From Phytophthora sp. 'mugwort' (Eukaryota > Oomycota > Peronosporomycetes > Peronosporales > Peronosporaceae): a stretch of DNA of 64,000 nucleotides. The position numbers and the translations under genes were made by a program. The stretch covers positions 620,001 through 684,000 of the forward strand of contig JAUCEF010000007.1 of NCBI GenBank assembly GCA_033558025.1, read 5' to 3'. A model generated the notes under the pieces. It was given only the letters and a program-made list of their open reading frames with translations, ran no database searches and was not told the DNA's origin. This document shows, in pieces, positions 44,392 through 55,308 of the stretch; position 1 is the first letter of the stretch, and each line of letters opens with the position of its first letter.

Positions 44392-44744
44392 TTAGCGTTA
44401 ATTCTTCAACATTACGGTATATCGCATTGTTTTAACGTAATTTTGGGTTTGCTTTAGCCAATTGTTAACTGCGCTAAACCCCAGCATTCGTCGTTATCGG
44501 TGCTTGATTTCAAAACAAATCGGTAACTTTTGGCGCTTTCCCTGTATTTTCTGCGTAGGCTTCGGGTACATTTTCCAGCCTATGCCCAAGTGCAGTGCTT
44601 GTGAATTGAAAGAACGGCAGCTCACCCGTCGCGTGCTCACTATTGAAGAAGCCGTCCGCCGCGCTTTTAGTGTTCGAGCTGCTATTTCGCTGCAGTACCA
44701 GATCATTCGCTTAACCGAACAACTTCGTCAAGCTTACCATCAAA
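44392..44744. other. Unassigned 350-base block at the break inside gypsy 2
   Basis: On the plus strand it starts TGTAACAACCAATTAGCG, an LTR-like beginning, and holds a plus-strand ORF (from 44581: MPKCSACELKERQLTRRVLT). It separates the two minus-strand halves of the element exactly at the RNase H and protease breakpoints. Origin unknown; it may be a piece of another retroelement captured at the rearrangement. Confidence 0.4.
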
Positions 44745-45906
44745 CTAGGTAACTTGAGATACCAATGTCTCATGTATCGAATCCACTAATCCTGGACGAA
44801 TGACGTTGCATGTGGTTTCTGTGTCCAGCATAACTGTGACACGTTTGCCTTCGCAAAGTCCGGGCTTCCGAATCAATTCGTTCGGGGCCGGTAATGTCTG
44901 GAACTTGGCAGTGTTGAGGTCATTAATTTCGACTACCTCAATAGGCTCTAGCTCCTCGGTCGCCATGGAGTGAACGGCGAACTGTCCACGCTTGGCGTCC
45001 GGCGGATTGCTGGAGTTGGAGCCATGCTTTTGACGATTTTGAAGCGTAAAACATTGCTCAATAGTGTGTCCGAGCCTCTTACAGTAACGGCATTTTGGCT
45101 TGTTGTTGCGTGCCGAATTGGAATTACTGTCGTGATGCTGGTTGTGTATGCGACTGGAGTCGATTTCCATAGGCTCAGGCTCGTTTTCAGCTGGCTCTGT
45201 GAAGTTGAGGTATCACGTGAGTATGACGAAGAGCCGGAACGTCCATACAACCGTGAAGGCGTCCAATGACTGTTGTGAAAGTGACCAGCACGATAGATCA
45301 ATTTATCATACTCGAGTGCAATCGAGAGAGCTTCTGAGACTGTAGTGCAACGACGATACTGGACTTCTTCCTTGATGGGGCTGACAAGACCTCGAACGAA
45401 GTAGGTGGTCTTGTCAAGCTCACTCATGGCCTTGACTTGTATGATGGCAATGCCGAAGCGAGAGATGTAGTCCTCCAGCCAGAAGAACGTTTCTGGTTGA
45501 GGCTGTACAGTTGACCTCGAAGACTCCTTGAAGATTCGGAGGAAAGAATTCCTTCGTGAGCTTCTGGATTAAGTCTTGCACGTCTTTAATAATATTTTGC
45601 TGAGCATGTACCATGCAGCAGCATTTCCTTTGAAATTGGCAGTCATCATTGCGATAGTACGCTTACTCTGACTTTTATCTTGCTAATTGATGTTGTTTGC
45701 TTCAAAGTAATGAATAACTTGGTCGAAGTAGAGCTCGACCGAGTCAACCATTGTCCATATAATCGAGGTAAACGGATACCTTCGACTTTAACCTCCTTAC
45801 GTCGAGAAGCAAGTATTTCAATGAGAGCTTGCTGCTTCTGAACCATTTCGACCACAGATTGGGTCAGGCGGTCAGCAGACCATCCTCCCGGATTGGGCGA
45901 AGCCAT
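44745..45906 (-). pseudogene. gypsy 2 gag and N-terminal protease
   Basis: ATG 45906 opens MASPNPGGWSADRLTQSVVE. Frames shift at about 45650 and 45430. The zinc knuckle CRYCKRLGHTIEQC is intact near 45090. The protease-like start (RVTVMLDTETTCNVIRPGLV) has DTE where active enzymes have DTG or DSG. It ends at 44745 in mid-domain. Confidence 0.75.
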
Positions 45907-46159
45907 GACGCAGTAACTTGAGCTAAAAGCTGATTTGGAACTACGCTACGGTGTGCAAAGCGACTGGATACGAGAACTAGAAGCTACACCTAGACTTCAA
46001 CGACTACTCGTAAAACGAGCGCGTTTGATGCTGATGACGCGGTCAACGAAGTCGCGGATTTTGGCATCGATGCGGTTAACCGCGGCGTTGAGGTCGTAGG
46101 CAGTCTCATACAAGAACTGCCCAAACTCGACGTCGACCACGCGGTCGAGGTAATATTCA

Positions 46160-47766
46160 AAGAACGGTAATGGAAGCACTACAGACAAACATGCTGTTCA
46201 CAAAGGCAAGGTCACCATCGACATGATTGGTCATCTTTTCAAAGCCGTTGACGTCCTGGAATGGACTATGAGCCCTGAACATGACGTCATTCTTGGAAAA
46301 CCTTGGTTCACCAAGTACTAGCCTATCATCAAAAATTGGCGCACTCACGAACTTCAAATTAAATCGGAAGGAGTTGGCAGAGTGTCTCGTAAGGTGGAAG
46401 TACCGGCTGCGGAGTTCAAAGCGAAAGCCAAACGACATGAGTATGAAGATATCTACCGCGTCAAAATCGCACCAGTTAAACCCGAACACGAGGAGCCACC
46501 TGGAATTGTGCCTCTTCTGGACGAGTTTGCCGACGTGTTTCCAGATGCGTTACCTGACGCATTACCTCCTCATCCACGTGTGGAGTTTGAGTTCAACATG
46601 AAGTCCGATGCAATGCCAACCCATTGTAGACCTTTCCGACTTTCGAAAACAGAGATGCTGAAAAGGGTTGGATCCAGATATCAGATTCGTCTTGGTCTCT
46701 AACATTTTTGGTATTCCGAAGAAGGATCCCAAATCAGGAAAACGTCTCTCTCGAGCTGAGTGGCTACGATCTTGAAACCCTACACTTCCGGTTCGTTGGG
46801 TCGTTGACTACCCCCACGCCAACTCGCAGAGTCTTATCGCCAAAATCCCGCTTCCGAGAATTAATGAGACCTTTGACAAGATGGAAGGTTGCATCATTTA
46901 CTCCGTCTTGGATTTTGTTCAAGGATATCACTAGAAGCCGGTCGCCTTGAAAAGTCGTCAGTACACTGCATTCCGTACACATGTCGAAACCTATCAGTGG
47001 TGCGTTGCACCTATGGGGCTCGCCGGGATGCCAGGAGTTTGGTCACGTCTCATACGTGTCCTATTCGGCAAATTTCCATTCGTTGTCGTCTATCTGGATG
47101 ACATTTGTGTATTCTCCAAAAGCATGGAGGAACACTTAAAACACCTTCGTGTTCTCTTCAAACTGCTCCGCAAGGAAAAATATATTGTCACCGTTCCAAG
47201 TGCCACTTTGGACAAACGGAAGTTCAATTTCTTGGACATACTATTTCTTCAAAGGTCTATCCGTAGACACCAAGAAGACTGAAGCTATCTCCAAATTGGC
47301 CAGTCCCTACAAATCAGAAACAGCTTCAGAATTTTCTCGGACTAGCAGGTTGCTATCGCCTCTTTATCGATCATTATGCGGTCATCGCACTTCCATTAGG
47401 TTCTTTAGTCAAGAAGGATCACATGTTGCACTGGGAGAAGGAACATGATATGGCATTTCGTAAGATCAAGTCGGTGTTACAGACTGCCCCAGTCCTGCAA
47501 CTGCCAGACTTTTCCGAGCCGTCTTTCATGACTACGGACGCATCCGGATATTGTGTTGGAGGTGTGCTTTCCCAAATGCACAGTTGCCACGACCATCCGT
47601 ATGCCTTTTATTTCAAGAAGTTTGGAATCCATGAACTCAATTGGCCTACCCACGAAAAGGAGGTATTCGCAATCAAGCTCGCATTGGAAAAACGGCGCCA
47701 CTACCTTTATGGCCGTCATTTCGATATTTACACGAAAAACAGTGTATGTCAGTGGTATGAACGCTA
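46160..47766 (+). pseudogene. gypsy 2 protease (C), reverse transcriptase and RNase H (N), inverted block
   Basis: Plus-strand frames: KVTIDMIGHLFKAVDVLEW and MSPEHDVILGKPWF (46205-46317) complete the protease. The RT follows (TYQWCVAPMGLAGMPGVWSR; FPFVVVYLDDICVFSKSMEE at 47080-47140, with the YLDD catalytic box). Then RNase H begins (VLQLPDFSEPSFMTTDASG; HELNWPTHEKEVFAIKLAL; YGRHFDIYTKN) and stops at 47766. Its missing tail is the start of the minus-strand block at 44391. Confidence 0.8.
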
Positions 47767-48169
47767 ATTAATGCGTTGACGACGGTGTTGACACTTGTAA
47801 TGACTTTGCGGGTGCGCCTTGCTTGAGGCGCGAAGTATGGAAGGATTTGTCCGCTCGAGACCTTGGATAGGGCTCAAAGCTTGTTTAGTCGCGCTAAAGT
47901 AGATATTGAGACTAGGTCTGAGGCGTTGAAGGTCTCAAAATCTACTAACGTGCGGAGAAGTTTGACGCAGACAAGCAACTGAGGCGTTAAGCTCGTGAAT
48001 CCTCTTTGATACACGTGTGCAGGCCGACCAGGCAAGATTTAAAGAGAGCAACAACCACGGAATCGTAGGCTTACGACAGATAGTAAGGTCCACTTGAGGA
48101 CGAATGTTTTACTCCGACGAAAAAAAAAGTCTAGAGGAACTTGTGACCAACTTGCCCGGCGAAATGACC

Positions 48170-48184
48170 GACGAGTTACTACCA
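48170..48184 (-). other. Primer-binding site of gypsy element 2
   Basis: On the minus strand, two bases after the right LTR, TGGTAGTAACTCGTC could pair with a tRNA 3' end. It sets the polarity of the element. Confidence 0.5.
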
Positions 48185-48186
48185 TG

Positions 48187-48628
48187 TGTAACGGTAGCGT
48201 AAATGAAGCGTAGATTGTTAGAGGGCCGCAAGCGAAGGCGAGGCCGCTATGCTATAGAGAGGTGTCGGTAGGCGGTGATTGAGTGCAAATTACAAAGTGA
48301 GATTGATTGAGATTAAGTTGGCTTGGTGCCCAGGGCTATCCATTGGGCAGTGCCCAGAGGTTGAAAATAATGCAGCGACCCTATTGGTCAATTTCGTCCT
48401 TCAACGAGGTGACTTGACGTGCACCTAGTAGGTTCACTATAATAGACAAAGACAGCGCTCCCAATGTGTTGCTGTCTGCTACAGCAAGTACGTATCCTTG
48501 CTGCAGAACAATGAATGTGTGTAGGCACAATAATGCCTGTTCCGTACAATGGTGACGGGCTTGTCGATGCCGTCACCTTAGTCGGGGGCGGCGAGCAAGG
48601 CAAGCCCGCCACCTTCGTCGACCTTACA
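48187..48628 (-). repeat. Right (5') LTR of gypsy element 2
   Basis: 442 bases, TGTAACGGTAGCG to GTCGACCTTACA, in direct orientation relative to the left LTR. Confidence 0.9.
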
Positions 48629-48633
48629 GTCTC
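48629..48633 (+). repeat. Target-site duplication GTCTC, right copy
   Basis: Matches 41982-41986; it marks the right boundary of gypsy element 2. Confidence 0.9.
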
Positions 48634-49757
48634 CAAGAAACTGCAGTTGGATGAAGTCAACCTGCTGGACGCGCATGACCTGCTCAATGGTCTGCTGGAG
48701 ATCAAACCTTTGTTTTTCAAACTACCTGCTGTTAAATGGAGAGTTTGATTTATTGTGAACGTCACATGGTATGTCCTATTTTTTGCAATTCGACCGCTTT
48801 ATAGCCGATTTAGGCTTATATATGCGACGTAGCCCTTTTTATATTTAAACAGATCGTCAGTCCGATTTGTTGTATCCCAACCCCTGTTCATATATCACAT
48901 GTTGCCGTCGGTTTAGCGTCAAAACGCTTCGAATACCCATTTATCACTAGACATCCGAGGTCATCGTTATAATATATATATAAACGATGTCGACGTCGCT
49001 ATTATCATAAACAAGGGATAACTATACGTATTACTATCGAAAAAGCTTAAAATGAATACGTATGCATCCCTCAAGTCTGTTTGGAATGAAAATGTCTTCA
49101 TTTGGGCGCAGTCTCTGAACTATTTGCTCATTCGAGACTCGACCCCACAAGGCTATTTTAATAGCGGAGCAATAAATGCTAGTGGTGTCCTATGCTTTAG
49201 ATTTGCCATAATGGACGTTTTACATCCAGAACTCAGATTTAAGTTTTTTTCCTACCCTGTTTTAGTATGTTTTTAGCCCGTCCAAAACGGCCTAACCGAG
49301 CTGGACATATTGGTCGGGTTTCACAATAGTAGTTACAAGAAAAATTCTCCTTTTGATTATGTGCACCAAATACTGGTGATTGTTCACTCCCAAGAGTTTG
49401 AGCCGGGGGTTGCGACTGTAATTGGTAGCCAAATTACAAGTGACCAGTGTGGAACGCTCGGCGCTGCAACCTTTTCTGCGATCTGCAACGGTCATTGTTG
49501 GTGAAGCTGAGGTCATCGAGATGGGCTTTGCTGACAGGGTTCTCAACCGGCGTAAGGTGGATAACGCGCCAAGTGCGACATCTTGCTGGATGTATTCCAC
49601 CGATGTCCAACCTTGTTGAGCATTTGTTCAGTATGGCACGGATTGTGCTTCGCTATGAGAGGAACCGCCTCTCACCACGCAACGAGACGTATTGGGATTT
49701 GATTACAGTCGATGCATGCATTAGGCTGTTAATAAATGAACATGACATCTTAACTTA
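48634..49757 (+). pseudogene. hAT-like transposase remnant, right part
   Basis: Directly after the target duplication the interrupted frame resumes (KKLQLDEVNLLDAHDLLNGL). After about 700 decayed bases the C-terminal dimerisation region appears: ALQPFLRSATVIVGEAEVI, EMGFADRVLNRRKVDNA, IPPMSNLVEHLFSMARIVLR and YERNRLSP (about 49450-49680), ending YWDLITVDACIR. IPPxSNxVExxFSxAR is the hAT C-terminal hallmark. It shares one gene with 41340-41986. Confidence 0.7.
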
Positions 49758-50272
49758 ATAACCTACTTTGGCAATGCCCCAGTTCCCATTATTTATTTTT
49801 TTGATATGTTATCGCCGCACGCTATATATTGTTGATCTTGTTAGAATAGGTTAACTATATTGTCGGATTCCCTGCGTAGAACAGGAGATATGACCGGAAA
49901 GCTAAGAGGCCATTTAAGCGGAACGGAGAAGTACTCGGTACTAATAGTAGCGCGTTCCCTTGAAGACTAACCGTGTCGAGAAAAGCGCGTGCACTCGATT
50001 CCATAGTAATTGATCGTGGAGGGCTCCCTCGTGTCAAGAGCGAGGTAGGTAGATTCGAACGTGAGCTCGGAGTAGGCGAAGGAGACACAAACGCTTCTCA
50101 AGTTGAAAGTCGCTGTGAAGAAAAATGAAAGTAAAATACATGAATAGCGAAGGTGAGGACGGCTGCGACAATAACGGTAATCGACCATATTTTGTTGTGG
50201 TATCTTTCATTCTAACTTAGCCACCATTAATTCATGGCGATCGAAATTATCTTGTTTCGCTCCACGCTAAAC
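49758..50272. other. Right boundary of the mobile island
   Basis: 515 bases between the hAT end and the cyclin C stop. No ORF with a recognised domain on either strand. Confidence 0.5.
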
Positions 50273-51628
50273 TTACTTCTCCACCGACGCACTGGGAGCG
50301 GCCTCCGCCTCAGCAGAAGATGCATCCGGGATGATCTCCTCTAACTTCTCCAAAGCCGTCGCCTGTACCGCATACAGCCTCTTCTCGTCCTCTACTGCCT
50401 CTTGAAACTCGCCAACGACCTTGAGGAGCAAGTCCTTCTTGATATTCACGGTGGCAAACACCTGTGCGGCATCATAACCCGCATCCCTGCACGAGATGTA
50501 CGCGGCCGCGTACGCCACCATGAACGGAGGGTACAGAAGAATGATGTCCGTGCGATAGGAATATTGCACGAGTTGCCTGTCATCACGAACCAGTGCGGCA
50601 TCTGAAAATTAGCGTCACGGAGCAGTTCTACCCAGGAACAATCGCAGATGCCTACCACGCAAGTTGAAGACACTCCTCGTGAACTTCAAATTCATCCAGT
50701 AACCTACATTCAACAGATCAAGGTTATCAGCGCGAGGAAAGAGGATAAACAGTTCCTGCCAACGTTTGTCGTACTGGAGGAGTGTTGGGAACGGGTGATG
50801 CAAGATCAAGTCGAACTGCAGCGCCTCGATCACGTAAAACTCGCATTCGAGAATATCTTTGTCCTGAAATGTGTACATGGACTCGTCCTCATCAACGCCA
50901 GCTACAGAGTGCGCAGCACAAATTGCAACCACCAACGTTAGCAAATACGTTCGGTGCCTAAGCATGCTAGTGACACTAGCCTGAACGTACTCGTCGTGTA
51001 ATGATGTAGAACAGACGCAACAGTCGTCAACGATAGCTGACTTTCCTCCACCTTGGAGGCAAGGAAGAACACCGTTCCGACAACTAGATGCGGGTCAAAA
51101 TTCACGAAGCTCTGTCTGCATGTCGATCGGTAGCAGCACACACGCGCACACCAGCCAATTGTCAGGATACCACACCACTGCCGCTACTCAACGTACAACA
51201 GTCTTACGTCTGGTAAAAGCGACGGTAGAAGATGACTGCAGTATAAATAATGATCTGGCGTACTCTCAAGCGGGGTCCAATCTCTTCCAGCACTTGGGCA
51301 TCCAACGCCAAAAACGATCAATTTGTCAGCTATTGTCACGCACTCCGCAGCCGCAGCTTCGCATCCAGTATCGAGAGCAACTTATGCGCTAAAGTGAGCT
51401 CAGTACTCACGCGAGATGTTGGCGAGATGGATGCTGTCGATCTCGTCGTCGGTCAGGTGCTTGCGATCGAGCGGGTTTCTCTTGCGCAGGTCGCCCTGGG
51501 TTACGTCTTTCATCCAGTACAAGCTGTATCAAGCAGCAAACATAGGCATTAGTCGTGGCGCTTAATTAATCTCTAGCACGCATATACCCCGCGTACTAGT
51601 GCGTCGAGTGCCAGAAGTTCATGCCCAT
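50273..51628 (-). CDS. CCNC: Cyclin C (Mediator kinase module)
   Basis: Seven exons: 51628-51597, 51523-51411, 51292-51208, 51115-50991, 50901-50775, 50703-50656 and 50576-50273, about 277 residues with agreeing phases. Cyclin C pairs with CDK8 in the Mediator kinase module. The start MGMNFWHSTH mirrors the animal MAxNFWxSSH. First cyclin fold: VRQIIIYTAVIFYRRFYQT, then FDPHLVVGTVFFLASKVEES. Second fold: ILECEFYVIEALQFDLILHH and YRTDIILLYPPFMVAYAAAY. The 48-base exon 6 (LLDEFEVHEECLQLAW) was placed because it restores the conserved LAWxxVxxxYRTD link. Exon 3 begins at a weak acceptor and leaves a shorter first helix than usual, so that junction is the least certain. It borders the mobile island. 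Confidence 0.88.
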
Positions 51629-51904
51629 GGTTTCCAAGTTCGTCTGCCTCGGTCAGTATGGAAATTGACTGTTGCGTGCTAGCTCGCGCTAACGGGTAGA
51701 AATGAGAATTGTTTTGTCCAATCCAGATGCTGCAGATTTTTATGGGCAGATCACAGCAATATCGGAGTATCCACATACATCTAAATACTCCGCTTTTGGA
51801 AATGAGAAAACGGACAGCAAGTTGAACTGAGTTTATGGGCCATAAGCGGATCGGCGTCATAAAAGACAAGCGATTGAAGAGAGGAAACACGAAATACGCC
51901 AACG

Positions 51905-53743
51905 ATGGTCGCGCCCCCTCATTTGATCCTGCTGCTCCCTGCACTCCTGTCTGCGTTCGTGCAGGCTGAGAAGCCCTCACTGAGCTACAGATACGCAGAC
52001 ACTCTGCGCGATGCACTGGAGAGAGACCCGCGCCCCATCGTCCACTTCGAAGACAACGTCTGGGATATTAAGCGCGACGACGACAACGTCTTCCTGCTGG
52101 GCTTAGACAATGACGATGTGCATGAGGATATGGACGGCGTCATCCTGACTGCGACGCCGCCGCTGCTGAGAGACGGCGAGGATCTGGTGATTTCCTGGAG
52201 CGGCATGAAGCATCCGCATCAGACGGACTTTGTGGGTCTCAGCTGCGGCCCTAAGGCCCACGATAAGGACTTCCTGGTCAAGATTGGCATCACGGAGGCC
52301 AATGGACCGGGGGCTGATGGGCCGGAGCTTCCCAACTCTATCCGCTTCCCTTCGCTGTACATGATGCGCTGCAACTACACCGTCGAGTACTTCAACTTCC
52401 AGCCGAAAGGCAATGTCTTTGCCGCTCTTGCCAAGTTGGAAGTGGGAATGGTTGATGATTTTACTTCCCCCAAGCAGGGTCATATTGCCTTTACAGAGAA
52501 CGTCGACGAGATGTCGGTGATGTTCAACTCGGCGTCCCGTGAGACACCGAAGGTTAAGTACGGCCTCGACCCTGCTGCCTTGAACGAGCATGCCGAAGGC
52601 AAGTCCAAGACGTACACGTCGGCCCACCTGTGCAACCGTCCAGCGAACCTCACTAGCCAGCAATGGTTCCGGGACCCTGGTAACATGCATACAGTCATCC
52701 TGAAGGGACTGAAGCTGGGGACGCGATATTTTTACAAGTTCGGCAGTGAGAAGGACGGCTGGAGCTCGGTTTACTCATTCATGAGCCGCCCCGATGAGTC
52801 CGTAAAGTCAGCTAAGTTTATCGCGTACGCTGATATGGGCGTAGATCCTGCACCTGCTGCGACGTCTACTGCAGTGCGTTCATATCAAGATGTGATGGAT
52901 GGCTACGACAGCTTTCTCTTGCATTTCGGCGACATCAGCTACGCTCGCGGTCATGCCCACATGTGGGACGAGTTTTTTCACTTAATCGAGCCGTATGCTA
53001 CCAGAGTCCCGTACATGGTCAGCATTGGCAACCACGAGTATGACTACACCACTGGTGGTGCCAACGACCCTAGCGGAGCTACGGGTAAAGACGGACGAAT
53101 GGACTTTCATCCGGAGTGGGCCAACTACGGTGAGGACTCGTCCGGTGAATGCTCGGTACCGATGTTCTATCGCTGGGGTACCCCTGCCAACGGCAACAGT
53201 ATTTATTGGTACTCATTCGACTACGGCGGTATCCACGTCATCCAGATTTCGTCGGAGCACGATTGGCGGCGTGGGTCGAAGCAATACAAATGGTTGGAAA
53301 ACGACTTGAAGAGTGTGGATCGGAAAAAGACGCCTTGGGTCATTCTAACGTCGCATCGGATGATGTACACAACACAGCTTGGCGAGGATGCCGACTACAG
53401 AGTGGCTCAGCACTTCCGGGATGAAGTCGAAGACTTACTTTGGGATTACAAAGTGAATCTGATGTTGGTCGGTCACCAACACTCTTTTGAACGCAGTTGT
53501 GCTGTGCGCAACGGGAAGTGTACCAAGGACGGCAAAGGACCCGTCCATATTGTGATTGGATCCGCAGGTGCTGGTTTGGAGAAGCAAGGCTTCTCAAGCA
53601 AACTTGGCGAGTGGAGTGTAAGCCACCTGAATGACTGGGGATATCTGCGCATTGACTCGACCAAGGAGTCCATGAGCGTACAGTTTATCCTGAACCGCAA
53701 CGGCATCGTGTATGACGAGGTCACCTTGACTCCATGGTACTAA
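51905..53743 (+). CDS. Secreted purple acid phosphatase
   Basis: Single exon, 612 residues. A signal peptide (MVAPPHLILLLPALLSAFVQA) directs secretion or vacuolar routing. An N-terminal beta-sandwich region of the plant type (to about 290; LKGLKLGTRYFYKFGSE) precedes the metallophosphatase domain. The dinuclear metal site is complete: Asp310 (YADMGVD), Asp343 and Tyr346 (GDISYARG), Asn376 and His377 (GNHEYD), His484 (TSHRMMY), His524 and His526 (GHQHSFER). Tyr346 is the ligand that gives these Fe-containing enzymes their purple colour. It hydrolyses phosphate monoesters at acid pH; the natural substrate is unknown, with phosphate scavenging a reasonable inference. It is convergent with Sec62, 131 bases between stops. 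Confidence 0.96.
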   Translation: MVAPPHLILLLPALLSAFVQAEKPSLSYRYADTLRDALERDPRPIVHFEDNVWDIKRDDDNVFLLGLDNDDVHEDMDGVILTATPPLLRDGEDLVISWSGMKHPHQTDFVGLSCGPKAHDKDFLVKIGITEANGPGADGPELPNSIRFPSLYMMRCNYTVEYFNFQPKGNVFAALAKLEVGMVDDFTSPKQGHIAFTENVDEMSVMFNSASRETPKVKYGLDPAALNEHAEGKSKTYTSAHLCNRPANLTSQQWFRDPGNMHTVILKGLKLGTRYFYKFGSEKDGWSSVYSFMSRPDESVKSAKFIAYADMGVDPAPAATSTAVRSYQDVMDGYDSFLLHFGDISYARGHAHMWDEFFHLIEPYATRVPYMVSIGNHEYDYTTGGANDPSGATGKDGRMDFHPEWANYGEDSSGECSVPMFYRWGTPANGNSIYWYSFDYGGIHVIQISSEHDWRRGSKQYKWLENDLKSVDRKKTPWVILTSHRMMYTTQLGEDADYRVAQHFRDEVEDLLWDYKVNLMLVGHQHSFERSCAVRNGKCTKDGKGPVHIVIGSAGAGLEKQGFSSKLGEWSVSHLNDWGYLRIDSTKESMSVQFILNRNGIVYDEVTLTPWY

Positions 53744-53874
53744 GTATCCGCTGAGGGCATCTCGTGCATGGCTAAACTGTACATGTATTCATTTACAAGA
53801 AAAACAACAGTCCAGCAAACTTTCGCGAAAATTGATCAAGTCCTATGTTGAAAGTATTTGTCCGTCAGTGTTGT

Positions 53875-55020
53875 CTACAAATCCCGGTCTACCACTTCAT
53901 CATCATCGTCATCGGTCGCCTCGGAGAATTTAGAGTCCTCGTCCTCGTCCTCATCTAAGATCTTAGCGAATTTACTGTCCTGGTCTTCCTCGTCATCGTC
54001 CTCGTCCTTAAGGAGGTCCTCAAGGTCCGGTACCTTAACGCCGTCAATGTTGTCCTGGTCCTTCTGCGACATATCGCTCAGAAGCTTGCCACTGTAAATA
54101 TCGTCCGTGAACTGCTTAGTCAGTTCCATATAGTCGTCGAAGTCCGTGGGCTGGTTCTTCACCCACACACAGAAGCATGCAAAGGCAACAAGTCCAACAA
54201 CACGGTAGATACGCTCGGACGCGTCCGTGGCGCGCAGCGAGTAAAGTGGCACGAACGAGTCCGCCACTGACAGATTGTCATCGAAGATGTTGGGTAGCAG
54301 CCAGTACTCGTAGCCCATCATCCAAAGAATGAAGAAGATGAAGAGACGCACCACCACGAAGATAGCAATGAAGATAAGGAAGGTGACGGACATGTACCAC
54401 AGCGCCACCTTGGCCCACTGCGGCCAAATGGGAAAGCATGTGATGGTCAGGAAACCGATGATCAGCAGCGCCGTCATGATGTTGCGGAACGTCTTGGACC
54501 CCTCATACATCCACGTGTAGTATCCCTCGGGTGAGAAGTCCTGCTTGGGAGTGGGTTTAAGAATCTTCTTGTTCTTGGCGTCACGGTCAGAGCGGTGGAT
54601 GTAGCTGTTCTGCACGAGTACACGGCCAACTGAATTAACGTCCTCCTTGGTCTTAAGTTCTGGGAAGTATTTCTTGGCCATGGGGCTCGCCAGCAGGAAG
54701 GTGGCCAGGCGGTCGCCGCGGAAGTACTCGACGCGCTTGCCGAGTTCCACGGCGTGGCGCGACGGCATGCCCTTGCGTCCACGCAGCAAATCAGCCATCA
54801 TACGGATGCCCTTCTCCGTCTCCCACGGCTTGTCCGCCGTCTATGTGCATCGTAGCAGCAGGAAAGAGAGGGGAAGAGCGTCAGCATCGTCGTCTTATAA
54901 GCACATTTCAAGCAAAATCTCGCCACCCCCGAGCGGAGCTGGACGCAAAAAAGGTCGCGAATGAAAGCGAGTGCGTACCGTGGAAGCGGCGTCTGTCTTG
55001 GTGGTGTCTTCGACGCTCAT
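53875..55020 (-). CDS. SEC62: Translocation protein Sec62
   Basis: Two exons, 55020-54979 (MSVEDTTKTDAAST) and 54840-53875, phase 0, encode 335 residues. Sec62 works with Sec61 and Sec63 in post-translational protein import into the ER. The N-terminal cytosolic region (ADLLRGRKGMPSRHAVELGK; RVEYFRGDRLATFLL) is the family signature. Two membrane helices follow (IMTALLIIGFLTITCFPIWP; SVTFLIFIAIFVVVRLFIFF), then WMMGYEYWLLPNIFDDNLSV and a long cytosolic tail ending in acidic Asp/Glu runs. The acidic tail is longer than in yeast Sec62. The first ATG of exon 1 is used,288 bases from the divergent hydrolase gene. Confidence 0.95.
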
Positions 55021-55308
55021 TACTCCTCCAAGCTGTGTTGATAGATGGCGATCGACGCTACGCGTGGCCTGTTTGATAATGAAGCAGTCACCAGCCGACT
55101 TACCGTCAACTTCTCGAAAAACCCGAAAGCAGCAACCGTCTGTTCCTTCGTCATCACAACCCCTCAATCAGCAACAAGTGACGTGTCGTGCAAGCTGGTG
55201 TGCAAACACAACGTTTTATGTTTAAACGTTAGAGCAGTTGTATCATTAAAGCAAAAGCGTTACTCGGACCATTATTAGGGGAGAGCTAAAGGCGAACTTC
55301 GAACCCAG

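Larger units (their letters stand above)
41987..48628 (-). mobile_element. Rearranged Ty3/gypsy chromodomain retrotransposon inserted in a hAT gene
   Basis: A 6.6 kb unit with direct LTRs at both ends (TGTAA...TTACA) and a 5-base target duplication. Polarity is minus: a TGG primer-binding site lies two bases inside the right LTR on that strand, and the chromodomain abuts the left LTR. Internal order is not canonical. On the minus strand from the right LTR it reads: leader, then RNase H(N)-RT-protease(C) inverted (so plus, 46160-47766), then gag-protease(N) (45906-44745), an unrelated 350-base block, then RNase H(C)-integrase-chromodomain (44391-42426). The pol halves fit end to end if rejoined, so it is one element scrambled internally rather than two elements. 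All ORFs are broken. Confidence 0.85.

Noticed and set aside
46160..47766. Inverted RT block as a separate nested retroelement
   Set aside because: It has no LTRs or target duplication of its own, and its broken ends match the broken ends of the minus-strand pol halves.
26587..50272. Possible RXLR or Crinkler effector genes in the island
   Set aside because: Looked for a signal peptide followed by RxLR or LxLFLAK in the short ORFs; none was convincing.
50600..50710. Alternative cyclin C exon reading through from 50775 to 50615
   Set aside because: Open but destroys the conserved link before YRTD; the 71-base intron plus 48-base exon restores it with correct phases.
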